Shown piece after piece: positions 44,641 through 57,050 of a DNA stretch of 64,000 nucleotides. This DNA comes from Lineus longissimus. Lineage: Eukaryota > Nemertea > Pilidiophora > Heteronemertea > Lineidae. The notes below the pieces were generated by a model that saw only the letters and a list, made by a program, of their open reading frames with translations, did not search any database and was not told the origin of the DNA. Where the stretch lies: NCBI RefSeq assembly GCF_910592395.1, contig NC_088322.1, positions 5,639,431-5,703,430 on the forward strand, written 5' to 3'. Numbering within the stretch: the first letter of the stretch is position 1; the number at the start of each line of letters is the position of its first letter. The position numbers and the translations under genes were made by a program.

Positions 44641-45725
44641 GTGTCGAAAGCCAATAGAACTGTCGCACTGCTTAGCTGTTGCAACCAGGACATCTCCAAT
44701 CCGCCTCACCATTTTTGCCAATTACAGAGTCTGATGTTGCTTTAACGATGTATTGGTCGCTGAGCGCTTAGATCAGCGAATCCGGGGAAGTGTCTGGGGA
44801 CGAAAAAGATGTGTACATGGTTCGGCACTTAAATTGATTATGATGATGAGACCATATGAAAAGGCAAGGAAAGTCCGGAGTCTAATTTGCTGACCACGAC
44901 GCTTTCACAAAGAGTATCATGTCACACAAACTGTCGAACTTGCCAAACTGTCGTTTTGAAATTTGTCAACGCCAACACTTTAATATCTTCAATGTATTAT
45001 CAAGGCGGTCTTGAAAAAACTTGTGGCCTTGTGAACGAGACGTTGTAGGTTCGAATCTCGGCACGTTTACAACAATTTTGATGCTGTAAATTATTTATCC
45101 GAAATTGAGATTTCAATGCCAATCCAATTGAAATCAAGTAGAAGATCCAAAAGTTGGGTATGGAACATTTCCGAGTGTTGGGTTCGGCTTTCCACAAGAG
45201 TGTATTTTATCTGATCCATCAGCTTTGAATACAGAATTGGACCGAAGTCATGGCGTGACCGGTCGCAGATTGCAGCCAGCATCTGAAACCGCCGTTATGG
45301 ATCAATGTTTATGTAAGTTAATTGCTCGTCGATTGTAATTGTAGTTAATTGTATATCTTGATATCGAACAACGTCATACTGTTTTCCGTTGTGTGTGAAT
45401 AGGAGAAAATATTGTACACGGCAGTTCAAGAATTCACTGTGTTCTTACTGAGTTAGATTATGATAGCACTTCCGGTCGATGTGAATCCTATCACTCTCTT
45501 GTATGAGTTGATCAATTTCCGTTATAGTTTCAATATTGGTGATTTGCCAAAATATGAGCGAACGTACCTATCAAAATGCTTTTTTTTCGGGGGCAGTGAT
45601 GCTCCAGCCTATTGTCCTTCCTAATTGTATGCTAGAGTAGTAGGTAATTTATAGATCAACTATCATCATTGTCATTTAAGTATATGGTATGTTCGCCTCC
45701 AAATGCAGTGACACACCAGTTAAGG
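44641..45725. other. Gene-free interval
   Basis: Apart from the tRNA-like fragment at 45000-45065, nothing can be assigned. Confidence 0.5.
45000..45065 (+). repeat. tRNA-derived SINE fragment
   Basis: GGTTCGAATCTC at 45049-45060 is a near-perfect pol III B box, preceded by GTGGCCTTGTGAACGAGACG. The 5' half does not fold as a tRNA and the T-stem is incomplete, so I read it as the end of a tRNA-derived SINE rather than a tRNA gene. Confidence 0.45.
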
Positions 45726-47008
45726 TAAAATAGGGGTAATTGTAGCCCGGTCTAATTGCAGCCCCTGATTATGTTTTTGATTTATATTCCGGTAACCATG
45801 GAATTATTCAGCCAACCCAAGCATGGATATGAAAGAGGTGACTCTTGAGTATCATAACATAAATAGTTTTGGATTATGCAACATGTTATGTAAGAGCTTT
45901 GTAAACAAATCAGACACATTCACACAAAAAGTTGGGATCGAACTTTTTGCAGTTACGAACTTTTCACACTTACAGAGCATTGATCGGGATGTATTTGAAA
46001 CTTGGTTCAGGTGATCAGTATTGAGTGTAGAGACTGTTGTATGCGGCATTTGATGCCATTATCAAAAGTCAATTTTTCAGAGACACTTTTCTGACCAAGG
46101 TACCCTCGGGGTATTTGTAGCCCCTATATAACGCTCAATATATCCTGTCATGAATCATGAAGATGCTAGGTTTCTTTATTCTTATACCTAAATTATATCA
46201 TTTGATCATAAATTTATCTGATTTAGATACAATAGATACAATGGTAACCCTTTATGTACCAACAATGATACATTTGAGGTTTCATACTAGTTTATCTAAC
46301 ATTATTTCGAAAAAAAATATTTTCAAAGTTACTGGTGTCTCTAGTTAAAGCCACACCTTGACCATATAGCAGCATTTCTCAAGGCACATGTACATTGCAT
46401 TACCATCAAGTGATGCCAACTATAATTGGGGTTGATACATGACCCATTTCTGAAACTAAAGTTTTTAACGGCGCACGACAAGACCATCAGTCAATTCAGA
46501 ATATCACAAGCTGTTGCCTGACACAAAGTGTAGTGTACAACAGAGGTGATAAATAGGTCTTTGTGTTTTTACACCAATTTAAAATCAGTCTGATTTGCAA
46601 CGATATTGTTTCAATTGTTGGTAAGTGATTGCATCGAACATCACTTAATGTGTTCAATAAATATCGTTGGATACCAGCAAAACCACGTCGTTAACCTAGA
46701 TTGTAATAATACTAAATGTTTTATTACCAATAAAGACCATAAACCTGTGAAAAAAGTGTTCTTATGCATAAAAAAAACAAGTAATTTGAAATTTCAGTCA
46801 GGGGCTACAATTACCCCAAAGTCACGGGGGTAATTGTAGCTTATACAGGTCTTGTATTGTCTCTCAGAAGCATTGTTTTTTGATAAAGTGCTCTGAATTA
46901 CAGGCAATATTATTGGAAGAGGTGCCACTACAAGATCCAGGCCAGTTTTTGTGTCTCTTGCGTAACCTGCGTTATAGCTAAAAAAGGGGCTACAATTACC
47001 CCATTTTA
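45726..47008. mobile_element. Non-autonomous element, 1,283 bp, GGGGTAATTGTAGCCC ends
   Basis: The left end TAAAATAGGGGTAATTGTAG is mirrored at the right end (CTACAATTACCCCATTTTA) with one indel. Related copies of GGGGTAATTGTAGCCC occur inside as well: near 45755 and 46107, and in both orientations at 46800-46840. Two frames of about 63-75 codons inside have no recognisable domain. The superfamily is unknown because no target duplication is clear. Confidence 0.7.
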
Positions 47009-47728
47009 TCTTATATGGTACTCTGTTAGCCATAAATCTGTATTTTAGATCTCACATTCTAGTTAGGCAAATGAAGTCAGCGGTTTTGATAATTTGGCAC
47101 TGTTAATTTTCGGACATCTTCGGACATCTTCGAACACAGAAAAGCGCCCATGCTATACATAATCTCGCCACATTTAAATGTTACCAGTTTGGGGGTTGTG
47201 GCGGAGTAGTTTTAACCATTGTAGCACTTTAGATCGAAATACGAAATGTTTCACATGGCGCTATTGGTGTCGCAGTGATTTTTTTGAAAGTACATGTAAT
47301 AAATGATGTAATGAGCAGATGATGATTGGTTGATCGATTGATGATGGTGATTGATGATGATATATCATTCTTATCAATAACAACTTCATTACGCATTATT
47401 AAGGCCATCGGTCTCTGAGGCTAAGTTCATTTACGGGTGGCTGACGAGAAAACACTTCTAATTATACTGTTCTTATTCTACCATATCGATGTACTGATAA
47501 TTACATTTATGTAAGCTTACACTAGGAAAACGATACCTTATAGCAATGCATGTAATCCCAACAAACGCTAATCCGATACATCTCGTTATATTATGTCTAT
47601 CCATTGAATGGTATGGTACGACCATGTTGATCTCCCGCTTCATGAATATTCATTAACTGTCGTAGATCGGTGAAACTAGAGTACGTAAGACGAACAAATA
47701 ACAATGATGATAAATTCATAAAAATACG

Positions 47729-47769
<41 letters not shown>

Positions 47770-48550
47770 ATATGCATGAATGTTGAGTCTTGCCTACCTA
47801 CCTGATATTTGGTTGATATGATCCCAGGGATCCGCGTCCCTGTCCTGGGTATAATCCGTGTTCTTTTAATCTAGCCGTACTCTTAAGTGATTCCGTAATC
47901 CTAAAATGACACACTTCGTTTCCGACGAAGACCAGACAAGTGGGCTGATTTTTTCTCTGCTCGTTACAATATCTGCAACAATATCATTAACAACTTTTTA
48001 CTTCAATATCGCGTTATGTGAATCTTCCGACTAACTACAACTACTTTGTCGGACTTGGCTGCTACCACCAAACTGCGCGCAGCAAAGCTATATCAACCTT
48101 GTCAAGAATGCAAGTTCACAATGAATGAATCGCGATCAACAAAAATCGATCGTTCACGTGTTCTTAGCTGGGCAAGGCGTGGTAGATTTTATTCGCAATC
48201 ATTTGGCGACAACCGAGAAATCATGTGGGCGTGTGGGTGTGTGGGTGTAGCTGATGTTTCATTACAATGCGTATTTAAAATGTCTCATTCATTTTGTTTG
48301 TTCATTATCGCTAACACAGGTAGAGACGCATTCCGAAATACATATTTTATTCTTTCAGTCCATTCCCTACCCTCCCACGGCTTCATATGAGCATCATTAT
48401 CGCGGTTGTCAATAAATCGACTGCTTATCACCAACCAATCAAATCGAACACATCAGCAGGATGGATTTAGACACGACACTTATACTCTAGTTTCACTTTT
48501 CTAAGACCAATCTGAATATTAAGATAAACTTGTCAGACCTATATTCATTT
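47009..48550. other. Gene-free interval
   Basis: No gene is seen; a GATGATTGAT-rich stretch lies at 47318-47365. The 114-codon frame at 48046-48390 has no recognisable domain. Confidence 0.55.
47729..47765 (+). repeat. C37 homopolymer
   Basis: Thirty-seven consecutive cytosines, the longest homopolymer in the window. Confidence 0.95.
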
Positions 48551-48554
48551 ATTA

Positions 48555-48985
48555 AATGAATAAAAACTGGCATTTGCTTTTTCTACCGATTATGAAGCAT
48601 TTGCTTGTACTCGTATGAATAATATCGTAGCAAATGCTCGGAAATTTAAATCTTTGCGAGGTGGAGGACAAATTTTTCTATCAAAGTAATCATTCAAAAA
48701 CAATTGCAAAGGGGCTCTCCCTTAGCAGTAAAGGCTCTATGATGTATAACGCGGCAAATTATTAAACGGATGCAGGACTTTCCCAATTAGATGACAGATG
48801 AGTCGGTTGATGATGACGCAAGAGAGTGTGTCAACGAGGACAGCACACTTAGCACTTTCGCCAACATCATTTCATCAGGAGACCTCTTGACTCCCCTATC
48901 CTCGAATACCAGGGTCATTCGTGTGCACCTCTCCCACACACATAACTCAAAAAACGTGTTCGTATATAGGTGCTGACACTTGTCA
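48555..48985 (-). repeat. Family A element, reverse partial copy
   Basis: ATGAATAAAAACTGGCATTT at the left edge is the family A terminus. The rest, to AGGAGACCTCTTGACTCCCC and beyond, is the reverse complement of 1930-2260 at about 80%. The other terminus is missing, so the copy is truncated. It lacks about 300 bp that the copy at 1.7-2.8 kb has between these parts. Confidence 0.75.
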
Positions 48986-49605
48986 GACTGCAAATGGTCG
49001 TGCTATTCAGAATGTTCAGTTTATCCGGATAGGCAAAGGATTAGAAATATGGTCATGGCGTCATGTTCCGGCTTGGCATTTTTGTCGATTTCGTAAATTA
49101 ATGAAGCGGTCATAGATCGATGAAACTGGAGAATACAATATCAGAGTCGTCGTCTCCGAATGAATGACAACTTCTGCAGCAAGCAATTGTCTTCAATAAA
49201 ATATTGCCATGCAAACCTGGTTGCGTAATATGTCATTGTTTTGGAGAAATGGAAAATCTCGTTTCACGCAACATTTTCTTAGGCAAAGATTGTTGATCTA
49301 AGGAACAAAATCATCGAGCAAAGAGTTCTAGTCAGACGGAAAAGAAGTACACAAACTAGAGCCAAGCAAGACACAAGCAGATCTGGAAGTCACATATTAC
49401 AACAGTCAGAGACTGTACCCTGGAATAACGCTAGAACTTCCCTTAGCGTTTGTGAAGATAGACAGATTGTTGAACTATTATTGCCCATTCACAATGGTTG
49501 TACATCATGTAAGATACATGATTGCATATGCATGCATCTTCATGTCCATCCCTGGCTTCATGTCACAACTTCATTTGATAATTTTCAATATGGTATGAAC
49601 AAAAA
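48986..49605. other. Gene-free interval
   Basis: Nothing can be assigned here. Confidence 0.5.
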
Positions 49606-49606
49606 A

Positions 49607-49990
49607 GAATTATTATTATTATTAAAAACATTTTTATAGCGCTTAACGTTGTTAAAACTTCTAAGCACTTTACAATTTATAATAAAACAATAAAACATAC
49701 ATTAATACATGATAGAATAAAAGCCATTACTGAAGAAAACGTGCAAGTTGGATTTTAAAAAAGGATTCAAACGAATTTCTTAAAAATATGAGTTTTTAGT
49801 CCAGTTTTAAAACGACCCAGGGTACTCTGGCCACGAACACCATTTGGCAGCTAATTCCATAGCTTTAGTCCCGCCACTTCGAATGCAGAGGAGCCTATCA
49901 CCCGGTTTGTATAAATAACAGAATAACACTGACTTGAAAAAAAAACGTTCAGATTTGATATTCAAACTGTAGTCGTTCACCGTGTGTAAC
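49607..49990 (+). repeat. Interspersed repeat (SINE or LINE 3' end)
   Basis: ATTATTATTATT, then TTTTTATAGCGCTTAACG and CTAAGCACTTTACAATTTAT is the sort of sequence found in 3' ends of CR1-like LINEs and their SINEs (TATAGCGC...AAGCRCTTTACAAT). The part near 49850 (AATTCCATAGCTTTAGTCCC) has the look of the conserved SINE body found in several marine invertebrates. The family is not fixed. Confidence 0.45.
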
Positions 49991-52660
49991 ACAGGCAAAA
50001 ACGTCAATCGATGGATCTATGACTGGGATTAACCATCAATGTTCTATCCAAGAGCCATCCATGGGAAAAAGACTGTTACACTAATTGGTTTGTACTTGCT
50101 GATTACGTGCATTTCTAAGGGATCTACCGTCATTAATAAAATGTTTTTACTTCAGTGTGGTACAGAAAAATTTATATGTTTATTTTCAGTGACCCCCCCC
50201 CCCCAAAAAAAAACCCCACTAGATACTATTTGTGCGTGTTAGCTCACTTATCGGATTATACTATAAGCCATATGATTCATAAAAGCTAATGTTTCAAACC
50301 TTGAACTGTAATATCATCATTTAATGATGAGACTATCAGTTACATTAAAGTGTCAGAAAGCATTGACCTTTTTGATTGAATGAAAGTCTCGCCCTTTTTC
50401 ATCAGCTAGTTTGAATGAATAACCAAGAAGTCACATCATTTTGATTTTCGGTGTCTTCTTGATTATTTATACAAACTAGCTGAAGACATACCTTGATTGG
50501 AAGACACACCAATACTGGAGGCTGCTACCGATTCTGGAGGCTGCGTGAGACAATGGCAAAAATCGACACGACGAGGTTTGACAGCACGCCGCAAAAAGTT
50601 GTGTATCGAAAGTTTACAGATACTAAGTAAGTGATTGTGACAATGTTGGTAGAAATACCGAATTTCCGGTAAAATAATGATTTACTCAGAGTTTGAAGTA
50701 ATCATGTTACAGAGCAACATGCGCCTGGTTTTGCTGTGAGGGGTCACAGATGTTCAAATACCTGCAGGCAATGATGCCAGAGGTCAGATGATTACTTCCA
50801 AATCCATACCACACGTTAGTGGTCTCACACTCGGGTTCAATTGAAATACGTTCACTGGACGACAAATATGGCTTTCAGAAATGTACTGAATGACAGTAAC
50901 CATATCAACAGCAAAGAGTAGTTGATAGTCAAACAATAATTGCGTATGATTGACCAGTGATAACGTGTAATCGAAAGAATTAATTGATGGCAATTTGCGA
51001 GCTCTCCATTACGAGTGTATCATTATTATCAAAGTTGTCATCTCGAGTAGTAGTTACTCCATACCATTCACAAGAGATTGCCTACAGTCATGATGTGCGA
51101 CCAGGTATACATGCTATATCGGATAGGTACAAATAATACGTTCCGAATTCTTCGTCGGTAGCACCACAAAATCATGCACATATTGCTATACATTTTCGCA
51201 GAAAGCCGAAATGAAATCGATATATCAAAAAAAAATTAATACCATTTTCGATGAAGGCAAGAATAAAATTGATTCGTGAATGTTCTAATTAAGGAAATTC
51301 TACCAATCTGCCAAAATAATGTCAACTGTATTTTTCCCGCCGTATAAGTCATTTTGCTTGGCCTTCTGCTTTCTTTAGTAAAAGACCTAAACATGAATAT
51401 TTCGCGCCTAGAATTAGTTGTCTTTATTTCCACTGACCACCTAATTAAAATTCAATCACTACAAATTAAAGATCTGATTGGCTTTTTGGGAGCCATTTTA
51501 AACAATTGAAAAACGAGGCTCTTGGTACTGAAGCCCGGATGTGTTTTAACTATACAACTTGAGGATTGTATTTTGCTGGTGATGAGCTTCCATCAGCAAC
51601 CTCGTCGGATCAATTGCTGAACGAATCAATGAATTTCTGAACTATTGTTATATGATATCATCTGAATTGACTAAATGGTTAGTGGCAATATTCAAATAGA
51701 GGGCAAAAGGACCATAGCCTTTCGTTATACAGGAGGTCAATTGATTGTCCATGAATAATGGATAATGCAAAATAAAAATTGCTGTTTCTCAAAGATGCGC
51801 AGCGGATATGGAAAGTAGACGTTCAACCAAATTTGTTGTTTTATCTATCAGTCGTGAAAATCTGTATCGTAAAAGCCTTACACTGGTGAAAAAGAGGTGT
51901 TGTTTCTAAACAGGGCCACGTTGAGCTTCAATCGTTTCACTTGATTAACAGTATTAAAATAAACAGATTGTCAACTACAGTAATTTCAAGATTTATGGAT
52001 GAAATAAATTTTTTTAGAACAGACGCACTTCACGTACGGCGTCATGACCTTTATACGTTTAATTCAAACGATTTGGCCAAACCACATTAGACAAGTTCTG
52101 TGCTCATAACCGAAGCCTTGTAACTAACATTTTATAGGCAATCTCAATCATCGGATTGCTAATTAACCCAATGTAGAATTGTTACAAGTGCTTGACAATG
52201 TTTTCATCACTCTATAGATAAAATACAATGGATAATTGTCATATCGATTGTTACAACTGGTACTAATTATATCAGGGAAAAATCTACAACAAACTGCTGT
52301 ATAACTAACAATAAAGAAGTTTAACTTTTCATAAATAGGCAGATATCTTGCCACGTGAAATATCCCCCCAGTGTGTTCTGCTGGGAACAACTGCTGTTGG
52401 AAGGTCTAGAAGGTAATTGAATGCCCTACTCACCTTCCCTACACGAATTAAGCTCCCGCAGAGCACTATGAATAATTACTTTGATATTCGAAGACGAAGC
52501 TTGCATGTGAGGGGTTTGGCGGAACTATCATATATGTTATCCGAGTCTGTACCTCCTGGCCGGAGAAGGAATGGATCAGCAGGGTTTAGCAGATGTTCAG
52601 AAGCGGCTGTTCCCGGGGACAGCCAATCTGGGGAAGTCAAACCGACATTTAATATTGCAT
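49991..52660. other. Gene-free interval
   Basis: C12 followed by A9 at 50193-50213, and a hairpin at 50400-50485. Otherwise nothing recognisable. Confidence 0.5.
50400..50485 (+). other. miRNA-precursor-like hairpin
   Basis: The arm 50403-50434 pairs with 50451-50482 across a 16-base loop. Of 32 positions, 28 pair canonically, one is G-U and three are mismatched, spread along the stem. One further pair on the outside, and another after one mismatch, extend it. Size, loop and spaced mismatches fit a microRNA precursor; a small foldback repeat is the alternative. No expression evidence is available. Confidence 0.3.
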
Positions 52661-52676
52661 GACACGAGGGTTTATG

Positions 52677-52990
52677 TGAGAATCGTTCCTTCGTTCCTTC
52701 GGCCGTGGGTCCGTCGGTCGGTCCGTCCGTCCGTGTGTCACACTCTTGTGACATCTCTATATTCTGAACCAGTTCACATAGACATTTCATAATTGGCGTG
52801 CATGTGTATGGGGGTAAATATCAAGGCCAAGTTCTATAACGGTTTATCTCGCATTCAAGAAGGCCGACTGGCGGTCATTTTCTTTTGAATCTCAGAAATG
52901 CCTTGTGACCACTCTATATTTTGAACGAGTTCACCTAGACATTTTATATTCAGCGTTCATGTGTCAATATCAATATAAAGACCATCAACA
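52677..52990 (+). repeat. Tandemly duplicated repeat with (GTCC)n head
   Basis: CGGTCGGTCCGTCCGTCCGT at 52713 is followed by CTTGTGACATCTCTATATTC (from 52744), and a similar CCTTGTGACCACTCTATATT recurs about 165 bp later. The two units share GTTCACATAGACATTT against GTTCACCTAGACATTT. Similar CGTCCGTCC-headed repeats are frequent in invertebrate genomes. Confidence 0.65.
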
Positions 52991-53655
52991 ATGGTTTAAT
53001 GAGCAAACCATTTGTTTGAGCTATTTTTTACCATACCTCAAAGACATTGACACCCATCAAAGTCGATGCTTTAGCTAAACAATGACATCATTCGAAACAA
53101 AAATCTTGCTTTCGAAGTCCAAAAATGATTTTGTGTCTTGAAAAAGTGTCAAATTCAAATATTTATGACTGTAATCAACATTGGTTGTATCTAGAGTGCG
53201 CTTCATAATGCTACTGTACAGCTGAAACACACATAATTACACTCAGCAAAAACCCTTCTCAAAATGTTTTTCGTCCGCCATTGCTTGGATCCCATTCCGG
53301 TAGGTGCGGTCCAATTACCGGAATTCTTTGCTGTTCGAAGGGGATAAAGCTTCAATATCTTTGGTTTTCGCGAGCAGACGACAAAAAATGCCTCGATTTG
53401 ACTGAACTTGGCTCGTTTTCGTGGAATGTTCGGTCTCATGTCCTCCAACCCCTGAAAATACACTGCGTACATTCGTCATCTTTTTTCTAACCTGGCATCG
53501 TCATCTTTACATAACGTGGCTTCCAACAATAAAAAAATGGGAAAGAGAAGGCGTAATTTGCAAGGCTTCACCCCCCCCCCCCCATCTCAGCAAAACAATA
53601 CTGCCTTCACTGCCCTCAGTGACCCAGTTGACGAGGTGAAGCCAAATGAGGTTGC
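52991..53655. other. Gene-free interval
   Basis: An 89-codon frame on - (53203-53472) has a somewhat coding look but no family I know. A C13 run lies at 53571-53583. Confidence 0.45.
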
Positions 53656-53660
53656 GGAAT

Positions 53661-55294
53661 CAGTGTGGAGATTCGGAGTGTCAGCAAGTCACTGTCAACT
53701 ATAGTTACATCAGCGCTAGCAGACGACAATAACAAATTTGAAAATTCCGGCAGATTCAAAAGCGTATAATTCCTGTTCAATGGCACTCGACGCGGATTTG
53801 CTGGTAGAGATTTCTAGATGATAAGTTAAAGACATCTGTAAGTAGGTTTATATTGATGTAGATTTAGCTGTCTTGAATAAGTAGAAAAAGCAGTATATAT
53901 GTAGACCTATGCCTAATTCAGGGTACAAAAATACGTTTATTTCTCCCATATCTGCCTATGTTGTGAAGATTATTGCATGTACTGTGTTGTGAAGCATATA
54001 CACCAGCATAGGGAGATATTATGACAAGCACTTGGCTCAAAGCGTTCTATACATGTATAGTGTCGTAAAATGCAATATAAGGGAGTTTTTTGTATTCATG
54101 CCGTAGTTCCTAAACAAATATTGATTGCTTGGTCCTCACTGTATTCCAGTTTTGATTTAGCAGTTGTTTTGGCAAATACAAGTTTTTTTTGAGTTTCTGA
54201 AACCTGGAAACCTGGAGCGCTACTCAATAGGCGCGCAGATAACAAGAAATCACGCATTTTACTGTTGTTGCCGGCGTATGTGTACACTGAACTTGGGATG
54301 TGCGTCGGCCCTGTGTTGAAATGCCGTCCAGTGCCAGTTGGTGCGTTTTTCGTTGATGTGTGCAAAATTCAACATATCTCAAAAGTTCAATGGTTGACCC
54401 TCGATTATTTAAATTTTTTGTGTAGCGTAAGCAACTGTCTTTCACGGGAGAATGGTCACTGTAAGAATTATTCAGGAAGAAATGTATAATATTTGGGGTT
54501 TTCCGTGATTGTCCGACCCAATTGGCAATATTGCCATTTGGGATGGTGAACAGAGCTAGGAACAAATACGACGCTTATGATTTATTTAACGAAATAAAAT
54601 GCCCGATTTAACATCCTGCAGAATCAAGGGAATCTGGCGTGTCCAGTTATATACGACACAAATGGGTTGTCCTCATGCAATCACTTTGGAAACGCATTTT
54701 AGAATAGATGTTACGTCCTGGGGCACGTCATCATCGCGTACATTCGGGAAAAACTCCCTAACGAGACCGAAGAAGGCAGACTGTCGGCCATGATTACTTG
54801 TGTCACTTGCATGACTATACAAGGGTAACCATAGCGGGCAGTCATGGCAGTGCATGTAGGTAACCATAGGGATAATCTGCCGTCTTATATTGCATTTTAA
54901 GTCAGTTTATAGAACACTTTAAGCCAAGTGCTTCTGATCATATCTGCCTATTCTGGTGTACAAGCTACACAACATAGCACCTGCAATAATCTTCACAACT
55001 CATACAGTTTTGGTAGAAATAAATGTAAGCACAACTTGTACTTAGACATGAGACTACAAAAACACTATTTTCTCTATTTATTCAGGACCGCTACACCGCT
55101 ACAAATCTATCAACAGATGTGTTAAAGTTATCATCTATAAATATCTACCAAGAAATCTACGTCGAGTGCCATAGAACAGGAATTAGTCGCCGTTGAATCG
55201 GCCTGAGTTTTCAAATTTGTTGTTGTCGTCAGCTATAGCGCTCTGGTAACCATAGTTGACAGTAACTTCTGACCCTGTCCGAATTCCAACACTG
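53661..55294. mobile_element. Large palindromic element, 1.63 kb with arms of about 410 bp
   Basis: The left arm 53661-54081 is the reverse complement of 54882-55294 at about 75-80%. Landmarks are ACTGTCAACTATAGTTAC (53691) against the mirror of 55248-55265, AATTCCTGTTCAATGGCACTC (53769) against the mirror of 55166, and GTTGTGAAGATTATTGCA (53960) against the mirror near 54990. The 800-bp centre holds a repeat also seen at 4.8 kb, and a 113-codon frame on - without a known domain. It resembles a long-inverted-repeat transposon or an old inverted duplication. Confidence 0.75.
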
Positions 55295-55304
55295 GGCTTC
55301 GAGT

Positions 55305-55480
55305 AACGGGAAAGAAATTCGCGCGCTAGGAATTTATTGACCCTTCGAGGGTGAATAGTAATGAAAATCGAAGTTGCTTAAAACAAAATCTGAAAATCGG
55401 CAAAAACTTTCAGAAGTACATATAAAGAGTGCTAAATAAACAGGAGAAGAATAAACCTATTTAAGTAAAAAGCGTCCCAT
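55305..55480 (-). repeat. Dispersed repeat, reverse copy of 30.8-31.0 kb
   Basis: The reverse complement reads CCCTCGAAGGGTCAATAAATT and TAGGTTTATTCTTCT, matching 30840-31005. Identity is about 70-80%. Confidence 0.5.
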
Positions 55481-55669
55481 TCCTTTAACATTATGTTCTT
55501 TTTGACATGTCATAGCACCAGTGGGTTCTGATAATGAACATGGTGAAGTCACTTTAGTTAGACTTCCACTTAGTCTCATAACGATTATCTACTTGTTTCT
55601 CCCTTGGCGCAGGCGTTAGCCCAAGATGTACCCATGAGGACCAAGAGCACACTGAAATTGACGCTCGAT

Positions 55670-55860
55670 CTAACCTCCCGAGCACATTCCCGAGTAAGGC
55701 CGAAGCCAAGCTCTCGGGAATGTTCGTGATATGCATTTGGATCTTCTACAGAATATTCCATTTACCACCAGTGCAGATATCGAAAAAAGAGGCATTATCT
55801 GCGAACACCGCAGGGTGCACACCGAGTGAGAGCGTCAAGAGATTTGAAAAAGTCTGACCA
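55670..55860 (-). repeat. Dispersed repeat, reverse copy of 28.7-28.9 kb
   Basis: The reverse complement reads GTAGAAGATCCAAATGCATA and CATTCCCGAGAGCTTGGCTT, matching 28806-28856. Upstream similarity (TCTGCACTGGTGGTAAATGG against TTGTGCATTGGGGGTAATGG) supports common origin. Confidence 0.6.
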
Positions 55861-56917
55861 CGATTCAGGCACGTGACTACGCACTGTATTGGTATGGTTT
55901 TCATTTAAAACATGGGATTGCAAAGATGAATAGACAAAAATAGTTGTATCTTTTAAAATAATCAACGCCAACATATCACTCTAACTTCTTCGGTTTATGA
56001 AAAATATATTTGCATTTCTAGCATGCATTTAATTTGATACCTTGAATTTGAGATTTCATTGATATTGATATTGTAATATCAACTTTGAATAAATCAGATA
56101 CAGCATCAAAAATAGAGAGGATAAGAGATCCTTCCGTTAACACTAACGTTAACGATAACATTATTTTTAACGTTATCGTATCAAATAACGTATTTCAGGT
56201 AAAGAAAACGTATGCTATTTTACCGCTAACGTTTGATTCAAATTACAATACGTCACAACACAACCATCAAAAAGGGACCTTATTTGCGGGCATACAATGC
56301 GGGTTGGACAATGTGTTTGGTATACCAGTTTCGGATCACAATAAACCTGGCAGAACCATTTCCCAAAAGTGTTATCCTTTCACAATGATCACCTTCAATT
56401 TTATCTACCGTAAGAAAGATTAGGACAGGTCTATTGTCGTTGAGAGAGTCTTCGCAATTTCAGGCCGAATTCGAGTAAGCCAGTTCTTTTTCTTTCCTCC
56501 TTGGGCGAGAGGCTTAACCGCAAGTGCCTCGCACAGCAGTGATATGCCTTGGGTGATCGAGAAAGCGGAATCGCTTGCTTGCTTGCATTTTAATTATGTG
56601 CTACTTCGAAAGGACGAATAAACAACTAAATTGAACTCAAACAACACTCTGGTAAAATATGTTGCAATGCCAAGGTGGAGCTGATTTCACCCACACCAAC
56701 CTCTGAACAGTGATCGATCTGACTGACGAGCTTCTTCACTTCATTAAACTTAGTACGGTAAGCAAGCCGAATCATCAGCAAGGATCAGTGTTAGTGTTAG
56801 CGGGACGATCTCTTATCCACTCTACGTTAAAATGTATTTCGAGACCAACTTGATGATTAACCGAAGAAATTAGATTGATACACTGGCGTAGATTGTTTTT
56901 AAAGCTGCAAACAGTTT

Positions 56918-57010
56918 GGTCAATTCATCTTTGCATGGACATGTTTTTAATGAAAGCCTCGCCAATACAGTTTGGAGGCCAGTCATTGAAACGAGTTTAG
57001 ACGTTATCGT
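56918..57010 (+). repeat. Dispersed repeat shared with 26.7 kb
   Basis: AATTCATCTTTGCATGG, AATGAAAGCCTCGCCAATAC and CGAGTTTAGACG match 26727-26800 in direct orientation at about 80%. Confidence 0.55.
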
Positions 57011-57050
57011 TATCGAATATTTGATATTGTGAGCCCTGGACGCACTCTAA

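Noticed and set aside
45000-45065. tRNA gene
   Set aside because: Only the B box is good; the acceptor and D arms cannot be formed. Called a SINE fragment instead.
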